From Candidatus Nezhaarchaeota archaeon (GTDB lineage: Archaea > Thermoproteota > Methanomethylicia > Nezhaarchaeales > WYZ-LMO8), in the NCBI GenBank assembly GCA_025059375.1, contig JANXDO010000004.1:142177-206176 (forward strand): DNA of 64,000 nt. Direction: 5' to 3'. Of this stretch, positions 35,353 through 43,409 are shown in pieces (the first letter of the stretch is position 1; every line of letters starts with the position of its first letter). The notes below the pieces were generated by a model. The model had not been told where the DNA came from. It ran no database searches and worked only from the letters and a program-made list of their open reading frames with translations. The translations under genes and the position numbers were made by a program.

Positions 35353-36114
35353 TTGATTTGCTTTAAGATCCCTCACGGCAAGCCCCTAAATAGGAGGGGT
35401 ATTTCACCGGCCGTGTCAACAGCTATCATAACCACGGTACTGCTAATACTCCTCGCTATAGCATCTGCCTTTGCAATAAACATGCTTGAAATTCAAGCAC
35501 AAAACATAGAGTTTGAGCAGGCCAAGACAACAATGCTAATACTCGATAAAACAATAATTGACGTATCCCTAAGACGTGGAGCAGCTAGCACAATAGCTTT
35601 CAACCAAAGGAGCGGTGGAATAGGCATATATGAAGGAGAGAAAATGAGCATGACAATTTCATGTGGCAACTTAAGCTGGAATAGGACGATAACCCCCTAC
35701 ATCATTAAGTACCGTGGGGGAAGCATGGTCTCAGCTGTGGAGGTTAATTTAACGGATCCGGGTGGATTAATAGTTAATGACCCATCAAAGCCATTAGGTT
35801 ACGTTAGAATTGAAGTCGAAGATGGCGCATGGATAGTGCTAGATTACAATAGAGTGAGAGTTACCATTAATAAGAGGCTTGGAACGATGGATGTATACTT
35901 CATTCGCTTAAAGCCAGGAGTTTTCGCTGATTCTGATACCGTTACTGTCAGGGCTCAAAATAAGGGCATAAACATGGAGACCATGCAGCTCGGGTCAAGT
36001 GCTCATGCACATATCTATGTCAGGGTTGGCGGTCATGAAGGTGCATTCACATCAGATGTAGCCATATCCACTATTAACGTGATAGAGGTCATTATAGAGG
36101 TCTCGATAACTTGA
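35353..36114 (+). CDS. Pilin-like protein with class III signal
   Basis: The 253-residue protein has a basic start ending NRRG, then ISPAVSTAIITTVLLILLAIAS, a class III prepilin segment like that of the major pilin. The exported part is about 200 residues, predicted beta-rich. It starts with TTG 35353; there is no ATG in the leader and no better start before the RRG-ISP motif. It follows the platform gene by 54 bp and precedes four more small membrane-anchored subunits. A minor pilin or tip/adhesin role is likely. Confidence 0.78.
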   Translation: MICFKIPHGKPLNRRGISPAVSTAIITTVLLILLAIASAFAINMLEIQAQNIEFEQAKTTMLILDKTIIDVSLRRGAASTIAFNQRSGGIGIYEGEKMSMTISCGNLSWNRTITPYIIKYRGGSMVSAVEVNLTDPGGLIVNDPSKPLGYVRIEVEDGAWIVLDYNRVRVTINKRLGTMDVYFIRLKPGVFADSDTVTVRAQNKGINMETMQLGSSAHAHIYVRVGGHEGAFTSDVAISTINVIEVIIEVSIT

Positions 36115-36124
36115 GGTGCTAAAC

Positions 36125-36655
36125 TTGGTTCATGTATCTATTGAACACGTAATTGGAACTGTTGCCTTGATAGGCTTAGTAGTAGCTGTTGCGTTATCAT
36201 ACCAAATAACTGCTGGATACCTTGAGGAGAATACGATAAGGAGCCAGCTGAGACAGATGGCAGAGTACGTATCAATGAGCATAGCGAACATAGTTAGCTT
36301 AATGGAGTTCACATATGGAGCTCTCTCAAGTGGAACAGTCTCAAAGAGTTTAAACTTGCCAGCAACGATAGGTGGTGAGCCTTATAACATAACCATAATC
36401 GAGAAGAGTGGAGGGTACTATGTTCACGTAACCATGATTAAAAGAGCCCACTTGCATGCTGAATCATCAATACCAGTAAGCCCAACAAGAAGGCTGCAAG
36501 TCTTCACTGGTGAAGAAGAATTGCAGATAATACTGCACGATGAGAGCATTGAGCCTAGAGCCTGGGTTTGTGGAGGACCATACGCCGTAGTTTGGTGTCA
36601 AAAGGAGATTGATGGTGTGGTCTATATCGGCTTGGGGGTGCGTAGAGGAGGTTAA
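36125..36655 (+). CDS. Pilin-like single-span protein
   Basis: The 176-residue protein has an N-terminal hydrophobic segment (IEHVIGTVALIGLVVAVALS) preceded by few residues, then a coiled or helical stretch and a beta-rich domain with two cysteines in WVCGGPYAVVWCQ, possibly a disulfide. I chose TTG 36125 because GAGGTG lies six bases upstream; GTG 36116 overlaps that site. It is a likely minor pilin of the same apparatus, with no family name I recognise. Confidence 0.65.
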   Translation: MVHVSIEHVIGTVALIGLVVAVALSYQITAGYLEENTIRSQLRQMAEYVSMSIANIVSLMEFTYGALSSGTVSKSLNLPATIGGEPYNITIIEKSGGYYVHVTMIKRAHLHAESSIPVSPTRRLQVFTGEEELQIILHDESIEPRAWVCGGPYAVVWCQKEIDGVVYIGLGVRRGG

Positions 36656-36662
36656 TTGATGG

Positions 36663-37697
36663 ATGAAGGCTTACGAGTACATATTTGCGGCAATAGTGAT
36701 GGTTGCGATATTGATGGTAGCCGTGCACTTAACCAGCATGCTGCCACAGCTCTACATGAGTATATCTGAAGTAGAGCAAGTGAAGATGGCTGCGCAGAAA
36801 GTAATGACTCAAATAATTCTAAGCCCAGGGGATCCAGAAGACTGGGGAGGCAACATAACCGTAAAAGCAGAGGACATGACATCCTTCGGCTTAGCTGTAA
36901 GTACGGTCTACACTAGAGACGTCTTCATTCTAGATCCAGACAAAGTTCAGAGACTAAGTCAAAGAATTCCAGCTGACCTCTTCATACCACCACACGCAGT
37001 TAAGATGCTGCTAAACCTTGGCTTTGAATACGACATAAGGATGGACTTCATACCAGCACTAACTGTTACCATAAATCGAACAAGTCCAAATAATATTATG
37101 ATTAACGTGTCCCTAGAGCAAGGTATACCAGCTCGAAACGCTAAAGTGACCATTGGAGCAATACTCATCGAAGGTGAAGCCATTAGAATCGTAGATTACA
37201 AAGGCGTAACCGATGGAAATGGACACTACAACTTGAGACTAAATGTCTCCACCCCACTACTCTTAGTAGTAGCAGATTATCATGGAGTAGTGAGGGTCGT
37301 GGTAAAAGCTCTAGGTGACGTAGTGGCAGCAAACTTTATCGGCAACTCACTAATAGTTGGTCGAGCCTACCAAGTAAGCAAGATCTATCAAGTATTCATC
37401 ATAAGGCACCTCGATGGATCATTCAACATCTCCCACATACGCTGTGAAAACTTCACCAAGACCACTGCCGTCAACTACGATGCATACACTATGAGTAGCA
37501 TTGAACCAAATACCATCCTAATAGTCGCATTGACCGGAGATGGACGACTAGTAGCTGCATGGAAGGATGTACCAGAGAGCTATAGCACCACAACCGGCGA
37601 GACCTACTCACCCTTAGCTTACACACTTGAACGAAATGTTAAGATCGAGCTATCTATGTACACGTTCAGGTTAAAGATATGGAGAACCTCGCTATGA
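36663..37697 (+). CDS. Large pilin-locus surface protein with N-terminal anchor
   Basis: The 344-residue protein has a pilin-like N-terminal segment (YEYIFAAIVMVAILMVAVHL) and a large exported part. Residues about 155-215 (VSLEQGIPARNAKVTIGA...VTDGNGHYNLRLN) look like a carboxypeptidase-regulatory/Ig-like beta-sandwich. Sequons NIT, NRT, NVS, NIS and NFT are present. It is 7 bp downstream of the preceding pilin-like gene and overlaps the next gene by 19 bp. It may be an adhesin-like minor subunit. Confidence 0.65.
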   Translation: MKAYEYIFAAIVMVAILMVAVHLTSMLPQLYMSISEVEQVKMAAQKVMTQIILSPGDPEDWGGNITVKAEDMTSFGLAVSTVYTRDVFILDPDKVQRLSQRIPADLFIPPHAVKMLLNLGFEYDIRMDFIPALTVTINRTSPNNIMINVSLEQGIPARNAKVTIGAILIEGEAIRIVDYKGVTDGNGHYNLRLNVSTPLLLVVADYHGVVRVVVKALGDVVAANFIGNSLIVGRAYQVSKIYQVFIIRHLDGSFNISHIRCENFTKTTAVNYDAYTMSSIEPNTILIVALTGDGRLVAAWKDVPESYSTTTGETYSPLAYTLERNVKIELSMYTFRLKIWRTSL

Positions 37698-38152
37698 AGT
37701 CGAACTCAAAGTTAGGACAAGTAAGGGTGATAGAGGCAGTCGTAGCCTCAATAATAATGCTAATAATGCTTACAGCAGCCTTCTCCATGCTCTTCTCGTC
37801 AGAGAAGTTCTTTAAGCAAGAAGTTGTTGACTTGAATCGATTAGCATACAACGTCCTACACTACTTGCTAGAATCTAATGTAGTTGAGGAGGCAGTGAGT
37901 GAAGAGGGAGCAGTCAACGAACTAAAGTTGATGAATGTTGTCGAGAGCTTGATACCTCAAAACGTACTATTCAATTTAACCATCTGGGAGCATGAAGTAA
38001 ATCGATGGAACTTAATCGCCAGCATTCACAACACTCCACTCGAAGTCTTTGAAAAAGCAAGTGAGATTGCCTCAGCTGGAGTAACGTACACTTCGAGGAG
38101 TGGAAAAATACTCTACTTAAACCTTATCCTCGTGCGAACTGGGTTAACGTGA
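37679..38152 (+). CDS. Pilin-like minor subunit
   Basis: The 157-residue protein begins MENLAMKSNSKLGQ, then VRVIEAVVASIIMLIMLTAAFSML, a prepilin-like segment with Glu at the fifth position after a likely cleavage point, reminiscent of type IV minor pilins. The rest is mixed helix and strand. It overlaps the preceding gene by 19 bp. ATG 37694 is an alternative start. Confidence 0.62.
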   Translation: MENLAMKSNSKLGQVRVIEAVVASIIMLIMLTAAFSMLFSSEKFFKQEVVDLNRLAYNVLHYLLESNVVEEAVSEEGAVNELKLMNVVESLIPQNVLFNLTIWEHEVNRWNLIASIHNTPLEVFEKASEIASAGVTYTSRSGKILYLNLILVRTGLT

Positions 38153-38249
38153 CCTTCTTCAATCTACCACCATGATCAACACGCTAGGAATATATAGCGA
38201 GCTGACTACACTTTTATTGGCTATTGCTAGACAAATCAGATGGTTTACC

Positions 38250-39518
38250 ATGAACGGACTTAAATCTAATAGGCGAGGTCAATTCATAATCATTGCGGCC
38301 CTCATAATGGCAGGCTTAATGCTCTCTCTAGTACTATCAATAAGCAAGTTAAGTACGAGTAGGCTTGAATTAGGTTACGAACCTGTGGACGAAACGGCCT
38401 TAGCAATAGCAGGTGACTTTGAAAGGTGCTTAGTGAGAGCATTAGCTACCGCAACAAAGAGGTATAGTGAGACTTGGAATAAGACGTTAGCTGTAACAAG
38501 TGGAGAGGAGGTTATAAAGAACTGGATTAAAGCAACTTTAGAGTCCTATAGCGGCTTCGGCTTAACGATCACCTTAAACCCTGAAAATGAAACAGACATT
38601 GGCAGAAACATAGATTGGTGGATCGATTGGAGTGGAAAACAAGGTAAAAGTGCAGTCTATGCGACCTTCGACATGGACATCGGGACCTATGGCCTAAAGA
38701 ACCTAGCCGTAATACTACGAAAAGCATTACGGCTTAACATATTAAACGCCACATCAACAGACAAAACCCTAAACATAACATTCCAAGTCTACTTAAGCGA
38801 TGAGAGGCATTACTTCCTACCAATACAATACATTACACCAAGCAACTTAAAGCTGCTTGTAAATAGAACCGAGAGTATTAGCTATGAGATTTTAGAGCTC
38901 AAATATCTAGGTCAAGGCAATTACAGAGCCCTAATCAACTTTACAAGCCCAATTCCAGGAGGAATCAATGTAATCACGTTAATGGTCACCACCAACGATG
39001 GGGTAAAGGTTGCAGCAAGCCTAGAATATAGAGAGTATAGACCTGATGAGTGGCGAGTTTTCTATATTATGTGGGAGAGAGGTAAGGAGCATTTCGTTTT
39101 AGTGCGTCATGAGCCGGAGGAGCACCACATAGTTCTGAGCCATGCCAAGACAAATAAACGGGGAAATTCGACTGAGATAACCCCAACATTACGCCTCGGC
39201 GATAATGTGACCATAATCCTATACGTTACAGCTCGTGGGAACGCGTCCAAAGTTCTTAATGTAACCCTAGGAATATATGACGCTAATGGCACCTACTATA
39301 GAATTGGTAGTGTCAACATCACCATAGCTGGTCACACCAATACACCCATATCTTACACTATAAGGTTAACACCAGAAATACAATACATACCTTCAGGTAG
39401 CAGATTAACCTTAAACTTTACACTAACCATTGAGAAGGACCCTAGTGGTAGGGGGGATGACAGGGGTGGAGGCGCCTTACATATACATTGTGGTCCTTCA
39501 AGGATAATACTTTGGTGA
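38250..39518 (+). CDS. Pilin-locus surface protein with class III-like signal
   Basis: The protein (422 residues) has MNGLKSNRRG followed by QFIIIAALIMAGLMLSLVLS, a basic-then-hydrophobic prepilin start. The exported part carries about ten NxS/T sequons and ends in a beta-sandwich-like domain with a Gly/Asp-rich tail (GRGDDRGGG). I prefer ATG 38250 because the longer frame from 38172 puts 26 unusual residues before the signal and because TATA-like AATATATAG (38188-38196) lies inside that extension. It may be an adhesin or tip subunit. Confidence 0.62.
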   Translation: MNGLKSNRRGQFIIIAALIMAGLMLSLVLSISKLSTSRLELGYEPVDETALAIAGDFERCLVRALATATKRYSETWNKTLAVTSGEEVIKNWIKATLESYSGFGLTITLNPENETDIGRNIDWWIDWSGKQGKSAVYATFDMDIGTYGLKNLAVILRKALRLNILNATSTDKTLNITFQVYLSDERHYFLPIQYITPSNLKLLVNRTESISYEILELKYLGQGNYRALINFTSPIPGGINVITLMVTTNDGVKVAASLEYREYRPDEWRVFYIMWERGKEHFVLVRHEPEEHHIVLSHAKTNKRGNSTEITPTLRLGDNVTIILYVTARGNASKVLNVTLGIYDANGTYYRIGSVNITIAGHTNTPISYTIRLTPEIQYIPSGSRLTLNFTLTIEKDPSGRGDDRGGGALHIHCGPSRIILW

Positions 39519-39612
39519 TGCGAAGAGGCTACATTCAGTACATTAATTAAAACTCTTGTGCATGTGCCATGGAACCCCATACATCGATTCGTGTAGAGCA
39601 GGTATTACCAGG

Positions 39613-39623
39613 TTTTAAATACT
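39613..39623 (+). promoter_or_regulatory. TATA-like box for the regulator/KaiC pair
   Basis: TTTTAAATACT lies about 35-40 bp before TTG 39655 and predicts a leader of about 10 nt containing GGGTAGG. It gives the last two genes of the pilus locus their own promoter. Confidence 0.45.
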
Positions 39624-39654
39624 TTAATCAAAAGCAGTATAGTAGGGTAGGAAA

Positions 39655-40062
39655 TTGTCATCTACGACTAAATTCGATGATCCCTCTACTTCTCCCAATA
39701 AAGATGAAGCCCTCATAATTAAAACCTTCAGTGAGATTATTCAAAGAGCCCTTCAATCTTCGTTTGGAGAGTCTGCAAGCAAAGCTATTATCTTCATCCT
39801 TAAAGAAGCTCTAAAGGAGGGTCCATGTGAAGCTTTCTGGAGGAACCCAAGAACCGTCTACAGTACAATGATTGATGTCTTCGGTAATGGCACAAAAGTT
39901 TTAATCAACGCTTTAATAGCAGATATTAGTCGAAGGTGTGGAGTGGAAATGAGGCCTGAACACTTAATAAAGCTAATAGAAAGTGGCGATCAAAGCTCCA
40001 TAGAAGAGATACGCTCAATTATTAGAAAGATTTGTCAGCTTTATGGAGGAGAGAGAATGTGA
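39655..40062 (+). CDS. Small helical regulator-like protein coupled to KaiC-like gene
   Basis: The 135-residue protein is all-helical. Its middle (FGESASKAIIFILKEAL...FWRNPRTVYSTMIDVFGNGTKVLINALIAD) resembles the small archaeal output domain NitrOD5, in which an FG-containing repeat follows a NP-x-x-x motif; this is by-eye only. It starts with TTG 39655. The stop overlaps the KaiC-like start (ATGTGA), so the two are translated together and probably interact. A sensory or output role is inferred. Confidence 0.55.
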   Translation: MSSTTKFDDPSTSPNKDEALIIKTFSEIIQRALQSSFGESASKAIIFILKEALKEGPCEAFWRNPRTVYSTMIDVFGNGTKVLINALIADISRRCGVEMRPEHLIKLIESGDQSSIEEIRSIIRKICQLYGGERM

Positions 40063-41501
40063 GCTCTACAGAGGTTGATAAAACTCCAACAGGAATAAGT
40101 GGCTTAGATGAAATCCTTGATGGCGGCTTTCCAAGAGGTAGCCTAATAGTTCTAGTTGGAAGTCCAGGAACAGGTAAAACAATATTCTCGGCTTGCTTTC
40201 TCTATAATGGCGCGCTAAACTATGGTGAGAAAGGAGTATATGTTAGCTTTGCTGAAGGTAGACAAGTATTTTTTAGGAATATGTGCGGCTTAAAACTGGA
40301 CTTTGAAGAACTTGAGAGAAGAGGTGACTTCCTATTCATGGACATGTTAACGGTAAGGGAGGAAGCAGTTTCAACAATCTTAGAGGCAATACTGAGAGAA
40401 GTAAGTGAAATTGGAGCTAAACGTTTAGTTATAGATTCATTCTCAGCTATGGCGCAAGCCCTAAAAGATCCGAATGAAGTTAGAGTCATCTTACACACCA
40501 TTTTAAGCAAGGTTTCAAGGTTCTTAGGATGCACTACACTGCTTATTGTTGAAGTTCCCTACGGAGAGAATAGATTTGGCTTAGGCATAGAGGAGTTCGT
40601 AGCAGATGGAATAATCCAATTTAGAAGAGACAAGTATGAGGGGGGAAGGTTCCTTAGAGCTCTGGAAATACTAAAGATGAGAGGTGCACCAATTCAAGAG
40701 GCTAACGTCATCTTCACCCTTAAAGATGGCTTCAAAGCTTTCACACCATTTAGACCTAAAACGATTAGAAAGCCAAGTAGATTCCAGCCTCAGCCAACAA
40801 TAGAAACATTCTTCTCAACAGGCTCACCAAGTCTCGATGAAATTCTTGAAGGAGGATACCCAAGAGGTGCGACAGTTCTAATCGAGACTGATGAGCACGT
40901 CTCACTAGAACAGTACTCCCTACTCATCACTCCAACAATGTGGAACTTTCTCGTTCAAGGAAGAGGTGTAATTATCATCCCCTCACCTGGCGTTAACCCA
41001 GGCACTATATTGAGAGAGATCGAGGAGGGAGGCTTAACTAGAGACGAGATAAGTAATCTCCTGAGGATCTGCATTAAAGAGTATCCAGGTATCAGCTCTG
41101 AACCCTACCTAATAGCACTTGGAGGTGAAGATGCATCAAAAGACTACACTAAGTACCTACAAGCTGAAGTCGAGCTAATGGCTAAAACCGGTCAACCAGT
41201 ACTAAACGTTATAGGAGTGAACTCTCTCGTTGACATCTACGGGTTGAAGGAGGCCCTCTCAACCATAGGGATCAATGTTGCAAGAACGAGAGAGATGAAA
41301 GGCCTAAACATACTACTACTTAGGCCAGGTTACTCAGAACTTGCTAGAATCTTAGGCGTAATTGCAGATATACATTTAAAGGTTGTACGTGAATATGGAG
41401 CTGTACTCGTATACGGCATAAAGCCTAGGACACCTCTATACGCACTTGAAATCGACTCATCTAGAGGATACTGCCTACCAAAATTAACGCAAATAGTATA
41501 A
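40059..41501 (+). CDS. KaiC/ArlH-like protein with one active and one degenerate RecA module
   Basis: The 480-residue protein has two KaiC modules. Module 1: PTGISGLDEILDGGFPRGS, Walker A GSPGTGKT (about residues 35-42), Walker B-like RLVIDSFSAM. Module 2 restarts at STGSPSLDEILEGGYPRGA but has ETDEHVSLEQ where Walker A should be, so it cannot bind ATP normally. GTG 40059 was chosen: GGAGGAGAG sits just upstream and the start overlaps the previous stop. ArlH-like proteins regulate the archaellum motor; here it likely regulates pilus assembly or transmits a signal to it. Double modules are usual in KaiC, less so in ArlH. Confidence 0.8.
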   Translation: MSSTEVDKTPTGISGLDEILDGGFPRGSLIVLVGSPGTGKTIFSACFLYNGALNYGEKGVYVSFAEGRQVFFRNMCGLKLDFEELERRGDFLFMDMLTVREEAVSTILEAILREVSEIGAKRLVIDSFSAMAQALKDPNEVRVILHTILSKVSRFLGCTTLLIVEVPYGENRFGLGIEEFVADGIIQFRRDKYEGGRFLRALEILKMRGAPIQEANVIFTLKDGFKAFTPFRPKTIRKPSRFQPQPTIETFFSTGSPSLDEILEGGYPRGATVLIETDEHVSLEQYSLLITPTMWNFLVQGRGVIIIPSPGVNPGTILREIEEGGLTRDEISNLLRICIKEYPGISSEPYLIALGGEDASKDYTKYLQAEVELMAKTGQPVLNVIGVNSLVDIYGLKEALSTIGINVARTREMKGLNILLLRPGYSELARILGVIADIHLKVVREYGAVLVYGIKPRTPLYALEIDSSRGYCLPKLTQIV

Positions 41502-41557
41502 TCAATTAAAAGAGACATCAAACCTATTTAAAGCCCTCAAACAGCACATCACCAGAT

Positions 41558-41845
41558 TCAATCACCTTGCTTCTTAACTTCACTACCACCCTCAATCTTC
41601 TTAAGCTCACCCTCAATCTCCTTCTCTATCTCCTCTATTGGCTTTGGTGGGGGTGTTGTAGCGAGAGTATAACCTATCCAGCCTATTATCGCAAACACAG
41701 CAATAACAGCTATAGCACCAGTAAGCTTAAGAACAAAGATATCAGCCCCAGCCATAGGTGGGAAGAATACAAGCCACACATAAATGGCTACTATCAAAAC
41801 TGAAATAATTAAGAGACCCGCACCGACAACCTGATCCCTACTCAT
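41558..41845 (-). CDS. Small membrane protein with two spans and a charged tail
   Basis: The 95-residue protein has two hydrophobic segments (AGLLIISVLIVAIYVWLVFF and LTGAIAVIAVFAIIGWIGYT) and a charged C-terminal tail (EEIEKEIEGELKKIEGG) likely in the cytoplasm. GAGGTGG lies 4-5 bases before ATG 41845, and a palindromic TATA-like GCTTATAAGC is about 50 bp upstream. It is convergent with the KaiC-like gene. Function unknown; it might be an accessory to the pilus. Confidence 0.6.
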   Translation of the reverse strand: MSRDQVVGAGLLIISVLIVAIYVWLVFFPPMAGADIFVLKLTGAIAVIAVFAIIGWIGYTLATTPPPKPIEEIEKEIEGELKKIEGGSEVKKQGD

Positions 41846-42090
41846 AACACCACCTCAATTAAAGCTACCGCCAAAAAGTGAGATCATCATGTGCTTATAA
41901 GCTTTGCCTTTAAGCAACCATCTCAACAAATCGAGGTTAAGGGCCTCTAAGCATCGACCATCCACCCTTAAACTTAAAATAATTTGCTATGAAGAATTAG
42001 AGTAAGGTTAAACTCAACATTAAACCTTAAACTAAAACTCCATGTCAACTACTTAATCACCACCTGACTCATTACCTTACTCATAGCTTA

Positions 42091-42270
42091 AAATGGCTCT
42101 AACAAGAGGATGAACGACCATCTTAGAGAACGCGTTAGTCAAACTAGTGAAGTGGGATCATTAACCTCTACAATTAGCGAAGCAGAGTATACTCTACTTG
42201 AAGCATTAAAGTCAACATTAACATCGTGCCTCTCACTACACACCTCAAGCCATGGAGAACTAATGTCGCT
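42091..42270 (-). pseudogene. Degenerate fragment of the flippase gene at 43410-45038
   Basis: On the same strand as the downstream flippase, two blocks match its C-terminal coding region. 42091-42145 resembles 43466-43521, and 42174-42265 resembles 43668-43757, with 32 of 33 bases identical across the GTATACTCTACTTGAAGC core. About 120 bp between the blocks is missing and the frame is lost. It is a decayed duplicate. On the plus strand it is read through by the long frame before the FkbM gene, which argues that the N-terminal part of that frame is not real protein. Confidence 0.8.
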
Positions 42271-42385
42271 ATCAGCACGTCTTCAACAACGAGATCAGGA
42301 TCAATCTACTATTACATTCATCCTCATTCAAGGGGAAGCCTTTTATACCATCACTCCGGCTATGCCTACACGAGGTTATCAGAAA

Positions 42386-43315
42386 ATGCACCTTAGACCC
42401 CTCATAACAGTCATCTATGAGAGAGCTTGGGACATCTTTTGGAACATAACTCGAAACATTATTTGGAATAGTGTTATCTACATTATGCTTGGTAAAGAAT
42501 GGTCTACTAAGTACAAGTACTATCATGATAGACTTGAACCACTTTTCAAATTGCTTCGCTATTTACTTGTTTGGCTTAGAGGATTTACGGTGATGCGAAT
42601 TGGAAAGTTAGCTCTTCTAATAAAGTCTCATTGGGGGACCATATTAACGCCCCCCGAGGTCGATGCTATGGTGTGGCTAATACGAGAGATTTATTTTGAC
42701 CAAGTTTATGATGGGTTTTACCGTCTAGGGGGCGATGATGTTGTCGTTGATGTGGGAGCTCATGTTGGCTTGTTTACTTTAAAGGTAGCTGGAAAAGTTA
42801 AGAGAGTGATTGCAGTAGAACCACATCCACTTAATTATGGACTCCTTAAATTAAACATAACATTAAACAATTTAAGAAACGTTATACCCATAAAAGTAGC
42901 ACTATCAAATTACACCGGGAAAGCCAAACTATACCAGGGAAGCTCCATAACCCATACTTTGGGGTGTCAACACTTTAAGTCAGAGCCTGACGAAGCACTT
43001 GATGTTGATGTTGAGACTTTAGACTCACTTCTAGATAAGCTTGGGGTGAGTAGGGTGACCTTCATCAAAATAGATGTAGAGGGTTCTGAGCTAGAGGTTC
43101 TTAAAGGCTCAGAGAAAGTGTTAACCGTAAATAAACAGTTGTTTCTAGCAATAGCTGCTTACCATTATCCTGAGGAGCTTTCTGAAGTTGCGAGCTTCCT
43201 ACAAGCTAGAGGTTTTAAAGTATTCTCTAACTCTAATAGAGCCTATGTCTACGCTTTTAAACCTCATACTCCTCCGCGCGTATCACTTGGTGAGCGCCTC
43301 ATAGAGGCGCTTTAA
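42386..43315 (+). CDS. FkbM-family SAM-dependent methyltransferase
   Basis: The 309-residue protein has an N-terminal helical part and a C-terminal FkbM domain: VVVDVGAHVGLFTLKVA (SAM-binding motif I), VIAVEPHPLNYGLLKLN (motif II), VTFIKIDVEGSELEVLKG. FkbM methyltransferases O-methylate sugars and other metabolites, and such genes are common in glycan clusters. I chose ATG 42386: the open frame extends to 42110, but that part is antisense to a flippase fragment. Either start leaves the catalytic domain intact. Confidence 0.82.
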   Translation: MHLRPLITVIYERAWDIFWNITRNIIWNSVIYIMLGKEWSTKYKYYHDRLEPLFKLLRYLLVWLRGFTVMRIGKLALLIKSHWGTILTPPEVDAMVWLIREIYFDQVYDGFYRLGGDDVVVDVGAHVGLFTLKVAGKVKRVIAVEPHPLNYGLLKLNITLNNLRNVIPIKVALSNYTGKAKLYQGSSITHTLGCQHFKSEPDEALDVDVETLDSLLDKLGVSRVTFIKIDVEGSELEVLKGSEKVLTVNKQLFLAIAAYHYPEELSEVASFLQARGFKVFSNSNRAYVYAFKPHTPPRVSLGERLIEAL

Positions 43316-43409
43316 GCGGCTTAAAGCACAATCTTAAGGGCATACTCTCGAGGATTTGCATAAACCTCCATACCCTCTCAAGAGTTAGATCCCTCTAATA
43401 CTCTAGTTC

